This document shows positions 32,361-40,924 of a DNA stretch of 64,000 nt, piece after piece. Source of the DNA: Methylobacteriaceae bacterium. GTDB taxonomy: Bacteria; Pseudomonadota; Alphaproteobacteria; Rhizobiales; Beijerinckiaceae. Numbering within the stretch: position 1 is the stretch's first letter; every line of letters starts with the position of its first letter. The notes beneath the pieces were generated by a model, which worked only from the letters and a program-made list of their open reading frames with translations, was not told the DNA's origin and did no database searches. The position numbers and the translations under genes were made by a program. The stretch covers positions 529,909 through 593,908 of the forward strand of contig JACKJC010000003.1 in assembly GCA_020638195.1 (NCBI GenBank), in the 5' to 3' direction.

Positions 32361-35300
32361 ATGGCCACGCTCATTCTCGCCGCCGTCGGCTCGGCCGTCG
32401 GTCAGTTCGTCGCGGGTCCTCTCGGCGCGCTCGCCGGCCAGGCGCTCGGCGGCCTCGGCGGCGCGCTTCTGGCGCCGCGCTCGGCCGTGAACACGCGCGT
32501 CGAAATCGGCCCGCGCCTGACAAGGGTCGCAGGACTGACCTCCATGGAGGGCGCGCCGCTGCCGCGCGTCTACGGTCGTGCGAGAATCGGCGGCCAGATG
32601 ATCTGGGCGACACGCCTGGTCGAACAGACCAATGTTTCCTTCATACCAGGCTCGGGAGGCAAGGCGACGGCGCCCGCGCGCCCCGCGCAGGTCAACATCA
32701 GCTACAGCTATTTCGCCAACTTCGCGGTTGGCCTGTGCGAAGGCCCGATCGCCTTCGTGCGCCGCGTATGGGCCGACGGTCAGGAACTCGACCTGACGAC
32801 CGTGACCATGCGCGTCTACAAGGGCGACGAGGCGCAGGAACCCGATCCCCTCATCGTCGCCAAGGAAGGCGTCGACGTCGTTCCCGCCTATCGCGGCCTC
32901 GCCTATGTCGTGTTCGAGCGCATGCCGCTCGCCGCCTTCGGCAATCGCGTGCCGCAATTGTCCTTCGAGGTCGTGCGTCCCGTCGAGGGAGTCGCGAAGA
33001 TGATCCGCGCCGTCGACATCATCCCCGGCGCGACAGAGTTCGGCTATCAGCCGACGCTGCACGCGAGCTATCCCGGCCCGGGAGCCACGGTGCAGGAAAA
33101 CCGCGCCCAGTCGTGGGCGGCGACTGACTGGCAGGGTTCGCTCGACGCCCTGCAGGCCCTTTGTCCAAATCTGGAAAGCGTCGCGCTGGTGGTCGCCTGG
33201 TTCGGCGACGATCTGCGCGCGGATCGATGCACGATCGCGCCGCGCATCGACAATGCCTTCAAGAGCATGCTCAACATCTATAGCCCCGACTGGTCGGTCG
33301 CGGGGCTGGCGCGTCCCTACGCGCGGCTGGTCAGCCAGGCCGATGGCGTTTCGGCTTACGGCGGCACGCCGTCGGACGCCAGCGTCGTCGCGGCGATCGG
33401 CGATCTGAAGGCGCGCGGCCTCTCCGTCGTCTTCTATCCCTTCGTGATGATGGATATTCCGGCCGACAATGCGCTCGCCGACCCCTGGAGCGGCGCCAGC
33501 GCGCAGCCCGCTTATCCATGGCGCGGCCGCATCGTCTGCGATCCCGCGCCGGGCCGGCCCGCGAGCGTGGATTCGACGCCCGCCGCCGCCGCGCAGATCG
33601 CGTCCTTCTTCGGCTCGGCCGCGCCCGACCCGAGCGAATGGTCCTATCGTCGCTTCATCCTGCATTGCGCCGATCTCTGCGCGCAGGCCGGCGGCGTCGA
33701 CGCCTTTCTCGTCGGCTCCGAACTCGTCGCGCTCACGCGCGCGCGTTCCGCGCCCGGTATCTATCCGGCCGCGCAGGCGCTGGCGGAGCTCGCCGCGGAC
33801 GTGAAGGCGAAACTCGGCGCGGCGACCAAAATTTCCTATGCCGCGGACTGGACGGAATATGGCGCGCATGTGCTGGGCGACGGCGCGGAAGTTCGTTTTC
33901 CGCTCGATGTCGTCTGGACTTCGCCCTCGGTCGACTTCGTCGGGATCGACGCCTACTGGCCGCTGTCCGACTGGCGCGACGGCCCGCACCTCGATGAGAA
34001 CGAGGCCGACGATATCTATGATCTTGCCTATCTCACACGGCGCGTCGGCGCGGGCGAAGCCTACGACTGGTTCTATGCGGACGACGAAGCCCGCAAGAAC
34101 CAGATACGCACGCCGATTGCCGACGGCGCTTATGGCAAGCCCTGGGTGTTTCGTCAGAAGGATCTCGTTGGCTGGTGGTCGAACGCGCATGTCGAACGTG
34201 TCGGCGGCTTCGAGCTGGCGAGCGCGACCGGCTGGATCGCGTGTGGAAAGCCGATCTGGCTCGTGGAGACCGGATGTCCCGCCGTCGATCGCGGCGCGAA
34301 CGCGCCCAACGTCTTCCCGGACGTGAAATCGAGCGAAGGCGGACTGCCGCATTTTTCACGCGGATTTCGCGATGATCTGATGCAGGCGCGCTTCGTCGAG
34401 GCGGCGCTCGCGCGTTTCGATTCCGCAACGCCCGGCTTCGATCCCGCCTGCAATCCGTTGTCGCCCGTTTACGGCGGCCGCATGGTGGACCCCGCGCGCA
34501 TTCACTTCTGGGCGTGGGACGCGCGGCCTTTTCCGGCCTTTCCCGACGTCGCCCTGTTGTGGGCGGATGCTCCCAACTGGGAGACCGGCCATTGGCTGAA
34601 CGGACGCCTCGAAGGGGCGCCGCTCGACGCGCTTGTCGCCGAACTCGCCGCGCCGGCGATCGACGCCGCCGCCTCCGCGCCGCGTCCCGACCTGCGCGGC
34701 TTCGTCGACGGCTATATTCTCGATCGCGCCATGTCGGCGCGCGCGGCGATCGAACCGCTCGCCGGCGCCTTCGCCTTCGATCCGGTCGTGTCTGGCGGCG
34801 CAATTCGCTTCTTGCGTCGCGCCCGCCGGCCTTCCCGCGCGCTTGATGAAAACGATCTCGTTCCCGATCGCGACGGCGCGCTCGTGCGCGTCACGCGCGC
34901 GCAGGAAAGCGAACTGCCGCACGAACTCGCACTGACCTTTGGCGACGCCGACAACGATTACGAGGTCGCGACCGTGCTCTCGCGTCGGGTGGAAGGCTGG
35001 TCGCAACGGCGTAGTGAGAACGAGACCGCGGTGATGACGCATCGCGCCGCGGCGCAACGCCTCGCCGACATCTGGCTCGAGGACGCCTGGCGCGCGCGGG
35101 AAACTGCGGAATTCCGTCTCGCGCCTCAGGTGGTCGCTGTCGAACCCGGCGATATCGTCGCTTTGCCGGGCGACAGCGGCGCGCGGGCCTGGCAGATCAC
35201 GCGCATCGGCGAGGGGCCGGTGCGCGAATGCTTCGCGCGCTCGGTGGACCGGACGATCTACGATCGCGCGCCGCCGACGCTTGCGCGCCGCAAGCGCGCC

Positions 35301-36248
35301 AAGCTGCGGTCGCCCGGCCCCCCGCATGTCGTCGTCCTCGATCTGGCGATTGCGCGCAACCAGCCGACGACGACACAATATATCGCCGCCTGCGCCAACC
35401 CCTGGCCAGGCGCGTTGACCGTATATCGCAACTACGGTTTCAGCCTCGATCCTCTGCTGACGCTGTCGGCGCCGGCGACCATCGGCGAAACGCTTGATGA
35501 ACTCGGCCCCGGTCCCGTCGGCCGCTTCGATCGCAGCGCGCGGCTCACGGTCAAACTGCATTCAGGCGCGCTCGCCGGCGTCGGCGAGGCGCTGGCGCTC
35601 GAGGGGCGCGCGACCATGGCGATCCAGGGCGCCGACGGCGCCTGGGAAATCTTCGCCTTCGCGCATGGCGATCTCATAGCGCGCGATACCTATCGTCTGT
35701 CGCGCCTGCTGCGCGGGCTCGGCGGCGAGGAAGAGCTCGCCGCGCGAACCGTGCCCGCTGGCGCGACGGTCGTCCTGCTCGATCGCGCCGTCGCGCCGCT
35801 TGCAGGGGGGCTTGCCTCGATCGGCGCGACGCTCGACCTGCGCGTCGGTCCCGCCGATCGCAGCGCGACTGAAGCGACCTACGTGGCGCTGGCTGCGACC
35901 GCGACCGACAAGGCCTTCAAGCCGTATGCGCCCGTGCGCCCGCGCGCGAGGCGGACGCCGGCGGGAATCGAGATCTCATTCCTGCGACGTGGACGTCTCG
36001 ATGCGGACGCGTGGGAGCCCATCGAGATCCCGCTCGGCGAAGATACCGAAAGCTACACGGTCGAGATCGCGCGACCCTCTGGCCTTGCGCGCAAGCTCGC
36101 GAGTTCGTCGCCGAAGATCCTCTATCCCGCAACCGACATAGTGGCGGATTTCGGTGTTCAACCCGCCACGCTCGATCTGACCATCCGCCAGATCAGCGCA
36201 TCGGTCGGTCCGGGCTTCCCGCTTGTCGCGCACGTTCCCGTTCAGTGA
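32361..36248 (+). CDS. GTA megatron: TIM-barrel baseplate/host-specificity protein (g15)
   Basis: 1295 residues, the size expected for GTA g15. A hydrophobic glycine-rich N-terminus (about 5-35) precedes a baseplate hub region (LTRVAGLTSMEGAPLPRVYG). A glycosidase-like TIM-barrel domain spans about 430-760 (FLVGSELVALTRARS, VDFVGIDAYWPLSDWR, WLVETGCPAVDRG), then a phage tail domain (about 790-1000) and a distal C-terminal region. It forms the central fibre and probably contacts the recipient cell surface. It is the last gene of the canonical set. Confidence 0.95.
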   Translation: MATLILAAVGSAVGQFVAGPLGALAGQALGGLGGALLAPRSAVNTRVEIGPRLTRVAGLTSMEGAPLPRVYGRARIGGQMIWATRLVEQTNVSFIPGSGGKATAPARPAQVNISYSYFANFAVGLCEGPIAFVRRVWADGQELDLTTVTMRVYKGDEAQEPDPLIVAKEGVDVVPAYRGLAYVVFERMPLAAFGNRVPQLSFEVVRPVEGVAKMIRAVDIIPGATEFGYQPTLHASYPGPGATVQENRAQSWAATDWQGSLDALQALCPNLESVALVVAWFGDDLRADRCTIAPRIDNAFKSMLNIYSPDWSVAGLARPYARLVSQADGVSAYGGTPSDASVVAAIGDLKARGLSVVFYPFVMMDIPADNALADPWSGASAQPAYPWRGRIVCDPAPGRPASVDSTPAAAAQIASFFGSAAPDPSEWSYRRFILHCADLCAQAGGVDAFLVGSELVALTRARSAPGIYPAAQALAELAADVKAKLGAATKISYAADWTEYGAHVLGDGAEVRFPLDVVWTSPSVDFVGIDAYWPLSDWRDGPHLDENEADDIYDLAYLTRRVGAGEAYDWFYADDEARKNQIRTPIADGAYGKPWVFRQKDLVGWWSNAHVERVGGFELASATGWIACGKPIWLVETGCPAVDRGANAPNVFPDVKSSEGGLPHFSRGFRDDLMQARFVEAALARFDSATPGFDPACNPLSPVYGGRMVDPARIHFWAWDARPFPAFPDVALLWADAPNWETGHWLNGRLEGAPLDALVAELAAPAIDAAASAPRPDLRGFVDGYILDRAMSARAAIEPLAGAFAFDPVVSGGAIRFLRRARRPSRALDENDLVPDRDGALVRVTRAQESELPHELALTFGDADNDYEVATVLSRRVEGWSQRRSENETAVMTHRAAAQRLADIWLEDAWRARETAEFRLAPQVVAVEPGDIVALPGDSGARAWQITRIGEGPVRECFARSVDRTIYDRAPPTLARRKRAKLRSPGPPHVVVLDLAIARNQPTTTQYIAACANPWPGALTVYRNYGFSLDPLLTLSAPATIGETLDELGPGPVGRFDRSARLTVKLHSGALAGVGEALALEGRATMAIQGADGAWEIFAFAHGDLIARDTYRLSRLLRGLGGEEELAARTVPAGATVVLLDRAVAPLAGGLASIGATLDLRVGPADRSATEATYVALAATATDKAFKPYAPVRPRARRTPAGIEISFLRRGRLDADAWEPIEIPLGEDTESYTVEIARPSGLARKLASSSPKILYPATDIVADFGVQPATLDLTIRQISASVGPGFPLVAHVPVQ

Positions 36249-36254
36249 GGCATC

Positions 36255-37889
36255 ATGTCCAACAGCACCAGGCTCGCGCTGCCCTTCATCGACGGCGCGC
36301 AATCGCAGAAGCACGTTACGCATAACGAGGCGCTGGTGGCGCTCGACGCGCTGGTCCATCTCGCAGTCAAGGCGCGCGACGTCGCCGCGCCGCCGGCCGC
36401 GCCGGCCGAAGGCGATCGCTATCTCGTGCCGACGGGTGCAAGCGGCGACTTCGCCGGCCATGTCGACGCAGTCGCGGCCTTCGACGATGGCGCCTGGGCC
36501 TTTCTGTCGCCGCGCGCCGGCTGGCGCGCCTATGTCGAGACGGAGGACACGTTTCTCCTGTTCGACGGCGTGGCGTGGAAGGACGTCGGGCTGTCGTTGC
36601 GCAGCCTGCAAAATCTGTCGCGTCTCGGCATCGGCGCGACTGCAGATGCGGCCAATCCGCTTCTCGCAAAACTCAACAACGCGCTGCTGACGGCGCGCGC
36701 GGCGAGCGAAGGCGGCACTGGCGACCTGCGCATCGCTCTCAACAAGAGCGCTGCCAGCGCCACGGTCTCGCAGCTCTATCAGACGAATTATTCCGGACGC
36801 GCCGAGACCGGGCTCGCTGGCGACGACAATTTTCACCTCAAGGTGTCCGCGGATGGATCGGTGTGGAAAGAGGCGCTGAACGTCGATTCCGCGAGCGGCG
36901 TCGTCTCGTTCCCGAATGGGTTGGCGCATAAAAATCCCGGCTTTCGCAATCGGCTGATCAACGGGAGTTTCGACGTCTGGCAGCGCGGGACGAGCTTCTC
37001 CGTAGCCCATGCCGCGCAGCCCTATCTCGCGGATCGCTGGCATTGCTACAACGCATTCCTCGTGACCGCGACCGTGTCGAAGGCGCCGGCGCCCGCCGGT
37101 TTCCTAGGCGCACAGGCCATCAATATCGCCGCGACCGGCGTAGCCGCGACAAAATTGTTCGATCTGCGCCAGAAATTCGAGTCGCGGATGGTCGCCGATC
37201 TCGACGGCAAGGCCTGCGTTCTGTCGCTCGACGTCTCCGCCTCGACCTCGGCTGGATCGTTGACCGCGCAGGCCATTCTGCTCGGCAATGCGGCTGTCGA
37301 CGACGGTTCCTATTCCGTCACCATGGCGTCGCCGAGCTTCACGGTCCCCATCGGCGTCGGCCGCGTCGCCATTCCCTTCACGGCGGCGCAGACGACGGGC
37401 CTCAAGAATGGGGCGATGCTGCTCATTCGCTTCACGCAAATCGGCGCGACGGGAAATCCGAACATCACACTCGGAGCCGTGCAATTCGAAGCCGACCCCT
37501 CGGGCGCAGGTAAGGCCAACCCGTTCGAATTCCGCCCGCCGCCTGTCGAGAATGCAATGTGCAAGCGCTATTACTGGCGCTCTCAACTCAGCGATCTAAT
37601 CGGTCCTGTTGGCGGAACGACGACGGTCAGATCGATAGGCCGACACCCTGTCACGATGCGCGCCGCGCCGACTGCGGTTCTATTGAAGACGACTTTTGAA
37701 AATGGTGGGCCGTATAACCTCCAATCAGGCACGGCCTGGATCGCGGCCACCGGCTGCGCGATCAGTTCATATGGAATATCGACCGAAACATATTCAATTG
37801 TGATCAGCGGCTTTTCTGGCCTGACCAACGGTGCGCTGGTCACAGGCAATGGGCCGTCGGAAGTCTTCGAATTTAGCGCGGAGCTTTGA
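36255..37889 (+). CDS. DUF2793 protein with fibre-like C-terminal domain
   Basis: 544 residues. DUF2793 occupies about 8-115 (LPFIDGAQSQKHVTHNEALV; GWRAYVETEDTFLLFDG). The middle (about 135-230) resembles a fibre shaft. From NPGFRNRLINGSFDVWQRGT onward (about 225-544) a beta-rich domain resembling carbohydrate-binding modules of rhizobial prophage fibres follows. It starts 6 bp after the megatron. I infer a receptor-binding tail fibre. The terminal ~100 residues look least conserved, as expected for an adhesin tip. Confidence 0.8.
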   Translation: MSNSTRLALPFIDGAQSQKHVTHNEALVALDALVHLAVKARDVAAPPAAPAEGDRYLVPTGASGDFAGHVDAVAAFDDGAWAFLSPRAGWRAYVETEDTFLLFDGVAWKDVGLSLRSLQNLSRLGIGATADAANPLLAKLNNALLTARAASEGGTGDLRIALNKSAASATVSQLYQTNYSGRAETGLAGDDNFHLKVSADGSVWKEALNVDSASGVVSFPNGLAHKNPGFRNRLINGSFDVWQRGTSFSVAHAAQPYLADRWHCYNAFLVTATVSKAPAPAGFLGAQAINIAATGVAATKLFDLRQKFESRMVADLDGKACVLSLDVSASTSAGSLTAQAILLGNAAVDDGSYSVTMASPSFTVPIGVGRVAIPFTAAQTTGLKNGAMLLIRFTQIGATGNPNITLGAVQFEADPSGAGKANPFEFRPPPVENAMCKRYYWRSQLSDLIGPVGGTTTVRSIGRHPVTMRAAPTAVLLKTTFENGGPYNLQSGTAWIAATGCAISSYGISTETYSIVISGFSGLTNGALVTGNGPSEVFEFSAEL

Positions 37890-37891
37890 AC

Positions 37892-38341
37892 ATGGGCGAC
37901 GAAACAATGGGCCCGATGTTCGACCCCGCCGAAACCTACACTCTCAGCGAGACTGGCGTCGTGCGTGGCTCCGACGGCGCTCACATTCCTGAGGACGAAA
38001 GCAACGCCGACTGGCGCGCCTTCATCGCTTGGGGAAAGGATGGCGGCAAGCCCGCGCCCGCGCCGCCGCCGCCGTTCGATCCGGGCGCCGTGGCCGCCGA
38101 ATGCGAACGACGCATATACGCGGTGGCTTCATTAAACTGCCAGATGAACATGACCGCCTGGGTCGCGAGCAGACAGGCCGACGACGTCGATCGCGCCGCT
38201 TTCGACGCGGCGCTCGGCTGGGTCCAGGCGATGCGCGCCGCATGCGCACGGCTCGTCGCATCCAGCGCGGACGATTTCGGGCAGGACGCGCTTTGGCCAG
38301 CGTGTCCGGCCGATGTCGCAGCCTTCGCCGCCCGGTTCTGA
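37892..38341 (+). CDS. Small fibre-associated hypothetical protein
   Basis: 149 residues. The N-terminal half has a beta motif (YTLSETGVVRGSDGAHIPED) and SNADWRAFIAWGKDGGKP followed by a proline run (about 54-62), a pattern seen in tail fibre assembly and accessory proteins; the C-terminal half is helical. It starts 2 bp after the fibre gene. Function as a fibre chaperone is inference. Confidence 0.6.
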   Translation: MGDETMGPMFDPAETYTLSETGVVRGSDGAHIPEDESNADWRAFIAWGKDGGKPAPAPPPPFDPGAVAAECERRIYAVASLNCQMNMTAWVASRQADDVDRAAFDAALGWVQAMRAACARLVASSADDFGQDALWPACPADVAAFAARF

Positions 38342-38432
38342 ACCGCCGTTTCGCATTCCAATCCTGCGTGGCCGTCGCTCCGTCCGCTCGCGGACGCGGG
38401 CACGGGCGCGCGCCGCTTCATGGAGACGCAAA

Positions 38433-39221
38433 ATGAATGCGCCCACCCGCATGTCCGCAACATGTCGCCGCAAGCTCACCGAGCCCTCCGAAGGCCGCCG
38501 CCTCGTCTCGTATCGCGATTGCGTCGGTGTGTGGACGGTCGGCTACGGCCACACTTCACGCGCCGGCGCGCCGCGAGTCTCGCCGGGGATGAAGATCACC
38601 GAAGCTGAAGCAGATGAAATTCTGTCGCGCGATCTTCGCACGTTCGAGCGCGGCGTGGCGGCTGCGCTCGCCAGGGCGAAAGGCGAGGTGGCGCAGCGCG
38701 AATTCGACGCGCTCGTCGATCTCGCCTTCAACATCGGGCTCGGCGCCTTTCGCTCGTCCTCGCTGCTGCGCGCCTATCTCGCCGGCGACAAGGCGAAGGC
38801 GGCCGAAAAATTTCTCGACTGGACCAAGGCCGGCGGCCGTGTCGTTCCGGGCCTGGTCGCGCGCCGCAAGCGTGATCGCGCCTGGTTCCTTACCGGCCGT
38901 CTGCCGGGCGAGCGTCTCGCGGATCGCGCGGCGGTGGCAGAGCCCGCGCATGTCATCGACGCGCCAGACGCTGCCCGCGCGCGCCTCGTCAACCTCGTGC
39001 AACTCGAAGGAGCGGATCTCATGAAAGGCTATCGCACCATTCTCATCGGCCTCGTTCTCGCGATCGGGCCCGCCGCCCTCCAATTTCTCGGCGCTGTCGA
39101 CTGGAGCGGGCTGATCGGGCCAACCGGCGCCTTTTTCGTCTCTGGCGTCGTCGCGATCCTCATGCGCTTCGTGACATCAACGCCCGTGGGAAAGCCCGAC
39201 GCGCCGGCGCCGGCGCCGTGA
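38433..39221 (+). CDS. GH24 lysozyme (endolysin) fused to a two-helix membrane domain
   Basis: 262 residues. The GH24 domain (about 8-160) shows the T4-lysozyme catalytic spacing: Glu20, Asp29 and Thr35 within EGRRLVSYRDCVGVWTVGYG. A linker leads to a membrane domain from Met197 with two hydrophobic helices (about 201-219 and 231-250). The Met197 codon at 39021 is itself preceded by AAGGAG at a workable distance, so a separate short membrane protein may also be made. The layout joins endolysin and holin-like parts. GGAG precedes the main start. Confidence 0.85.
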   Translation: MNAPTRMSATCRRKLTEPSEGRRLVSYRDCVGVWTVGYGHTSRAGAPRVSPGMKITEAEADEILSRDLRTFERGVAAALARAKGEVAQREFDALVDLAFNIGLGAFRSSSLLRAYLAGDKAKAAEKFLDWTKAGGRVVPGLVARRKRDRAWFLTGRLPGERLADRAAVAEPAHVIDAPDAARARLVNLVQLEGADLMKGYRTILIGLVLAIGPAALQFLGAVDWSGLIGPTGAFFVSGVVAILMRFVTSTPVGKPDAPAPAP

Positions 39222-39514
39222 CGCTGTCGCCCGTCGCGCAAGCCTTGCTTGATGCGGCGGTCGCGCTCGCGCGCGACGACGGGCCGCGCTTCGTCGCCGC
39301 GTTGAAGGCGCACGACTGGAAAGCGGCGGCGAAGCAGGCGGTTCTCGCCGAACTCGAACTCGCCGCCGCAGCGGGCGTTCGCGGCGCCGCGATCGCGCTG
39401 CATCTCGCGCGGTTCGCCGAAATTCTCAGCCTTCACCCAGCCGATCCCGCCGCGCCCGCCATGGCCAAGGCCTCCGGCGGCGACGCCGGCCAGAACATTT
39501 CGACAGGAGCTTGA
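39218..39514 (+). CDS. Small Ala-rich hypothetical protein
   Basis: 98 residues, GTG start overlapping the lysozyme stop (GTGA). Helical, Ala/Leu-rich (DAAVALARDDGPRFVAALKA), no signal peptide and no recognised family. Position suggests it belongs to the lysis or accessory part of the GTA-like region. Confidence 0.5.
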   Translation: MTLSPVAQALLDAAVALARDDGPRFVAALKAHDWKAAAKQAVLAELELAAAAGVRGAAIALHLARFAEILSLHPADPAAPAMAKASGGDAGQNISTGA

Positions 39515-39516
39515 AG

Positions 39517-39813
39517 ATGATCAAGATTGCAGCCGTGGCGGTGGCGCTCACGCTGGCCGCTTGCGCGCAGACGCAGCAGGCCGCCGACTGGCTCGCCTCC
39601 GACAAGGCGCAGAAGGCCGCCGCCAACCTCAAGACTATCGCGGCCGCCATAGATTGCGGGCTCGTCGTGTCCAGCGCCGCGCTGTCGAAGCAGATTGCGC
39701 AGATTGTCGACGCCGGCGAAGCCGCGATCGACCGGACCGGCAAGGTCCATGCCGTCTCGGCGGCCGTCTGCGAGGCCCTGGACGGAGCGCCGGGAGGCGC
39801 AACGGCCTGGTGA
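39517..39813 (+). CDS. Small putative lipoprotein
   Basis: 98 residues. The signal sequence ends in a lipobox (LTLAAC, Cys about 16). The mature part is helical (TQQAADWLASDKAQKAAANL) and has two further cysteines. AGGAG lies 7 nt before ATG 39517. Small lipoproteins beside endolysin and holin genes can be spanin parts; here that is a guess. Confidence 0.65.
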   Translation: MIKIAAVAVALTLAACAQTQQAADWLASDKAQKAAANLKTIAAAIDCGLVVSSAALSKQIAQIVDAGEAAIDRTGKVHAVSAAVCEALDGAPGGATAW

Positions 39814-39880
39814 TTGTGCGAGCGGCGTGTTTGCGTCACCATTCAGCCGTCATTCATCCCGCCTGCGACAGATTGGCGAC

Positions 39881-40213
39881 ATGCGCATTCTCGGCATCCC
39901 GCTTCTGGTCCTGGCGATGTCCGCCGCGGGCGGAGCCGTGGCGGAGGACGCAAATCGCCCGGTCCCGGAGCGCGCCTGTTTCAGCGCGCCCGAGACGCGC
40001 GAGAAGATCGTCGCCAACAAGCTCGCCGATCCCTTCGCCCTGTTGCGCGCGCAGGCGGCCGAGCAGCGCGCCGAGCCGATCGCCGTCAAGCTCTGTCGGC
40101 AGGGCGACGTCTATGTCTACGAAATCGACCTTTTGCGCCGGGATGGCCGGCTGATACATAGCCGTGTCGACGCCCGCTCGGGCCGCCCTGCGGCTCATCA
40201 AGGGCGTCGCTAG
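39881..40213 (+). CDS. Small periplasmic protein upstream of feuPQ-like genes (possible FeuN/PepSY type)
   Basis: 110 residues with a signal peptide (about 1-21, LGIPLLVLAMSAAGGAVA) and a short domain with PepSY-like text (LCRQGDVYVYEIDLLRRDGR). In Sinorhizobium, feuN encodes a small periplasmic inhibitor of the FeuQ kinase directly upstream of feuP. Position, size and export fit a similar regulator, but sequence identity to FeuN cannot be judged here. It lies 15 bp before the response regulator. Confidence 0.6.
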   Translation: MRILGIPLLVLAMSAAGGAVAEDANRPVPERACFSAPETREKIVANKLADPFALLRAQAAEQRAEPIAVKLCRQGDVYVYEIDLLRRDGRLIHSRVDARSGRPAAHQGRR

Positions 40214-40228
40214 CAACAGGGGAACCAT

Positions 40229-40924
40229 GTGCGGCTACTGGTCGTGGAGGACGACAAGGACTTGAACCGCCAGCTCGTGCAGGCCCTGGGCCGCGCGGGC
40301 TACGCGGTCGACCACGCCTTCGATGGCGAGGAGGGGCAGTTTCTCGGCGAGACCGAGCCCTATGACGCCGTGGTTCTCGATATCGGCCTGCCAAAGCTCG
40401 ACGGTGTCAGCGTGCTGGAGGCCTGGCGCAAGGCCGGCCGCACGATGCCGGTGCTGATCCTGACCGCGCGCGACGGCTGGAGCGAGAAAGTGCGCGGCTT
40501 CGACGCCGGCGCCGATGATTACGTCACCAAGCCATTCCATCTCGAGGAAGTGCTGGCGCGACTGCGCGCGCTGACGCGCCGCGCGACCGGCCATGCGAGC
40601 GCCGAACTCGTCTGCGGCCCGGTCAGCCTCGACACCAAGGCCGGACGCGTTCATGTGCATGGCGCGCCGATCAAGCTGACCTCGCACGAGTATCGGCTTC
40701 TGGCCTATCTCATGCATCACATTGGCCGCATCGTCTCGCGCTCGGAGATCGTCGAGCATCTCTACGATCAGGATTTCGACCGTGACTCCAACACCGTCGA
40801 GGTCTTCGTCGGCCGCCTGCGCAAAAAACTCGGCGCCGAGATCATCCAGACCGTGCGTGGTCTGGGCTATCTCGTCGCGCCGCCCGAGGAACTAGCCGGC
40901 GGCTCGAAGCCCGGCTCGAAATAA
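40229..40924 (+). CDS. feuP: OmpR-family response regulator (FeuP-like)
   Basis: 231 residues with a receiver domain (phosphoacceptor Asp51 in VVLDIGLPKLDG, Lys101 in YVTKPF) and a C-terminal winged-helix domain (about 125-220; SHEYRLLAYLMHH, NTVEVFVGRLRKKL). GTG start at 40229. It is coupled to the kinase gene by a 1-bp overlap. The operon arrangement with a small exported protein and a PhoQ-type kinase matches rhizobial feuNPQ, which responds to osmotic or envelope cues and cyclic glucan export. The symbol is by family resemblance. Confidence 0.82.
   Translation: MRLLVVEDDKDLNRQLVQALGRAGYAVDHAFDGEEGQFLGETEPYDAVVLDIGLPKLDGVSVLEAWRKAGRTMPVLILTARDGWSEKVRGFDAGADDYVTKPFHLEEVLARLRALTRRATGHASAELVCGPVSLDTKAGRVHVHGAPIKLTSHEYRLLAYLMHHIGRIVSRSEIVEHLYDQDFDRDSNTVEVFVGRLRKKLGAEIIQTVRGLGYLVAPPEELAGGSKPGSK

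Noticed and set aside
32337..34352. 671-residue minus-strand frame opposite the megatron
   Set aside because: Antisense to a highly conserved gene, with repetitive Arg/Asp/Gly translation.
20827..39813. Active temperate prophage
   Set aside because: No integrase, excisionase, repressor, replication gene or attachment site is visible, and the tape measure is GTA-sized. A phage-like fibre and lysozyme alone do not prove a prophage.
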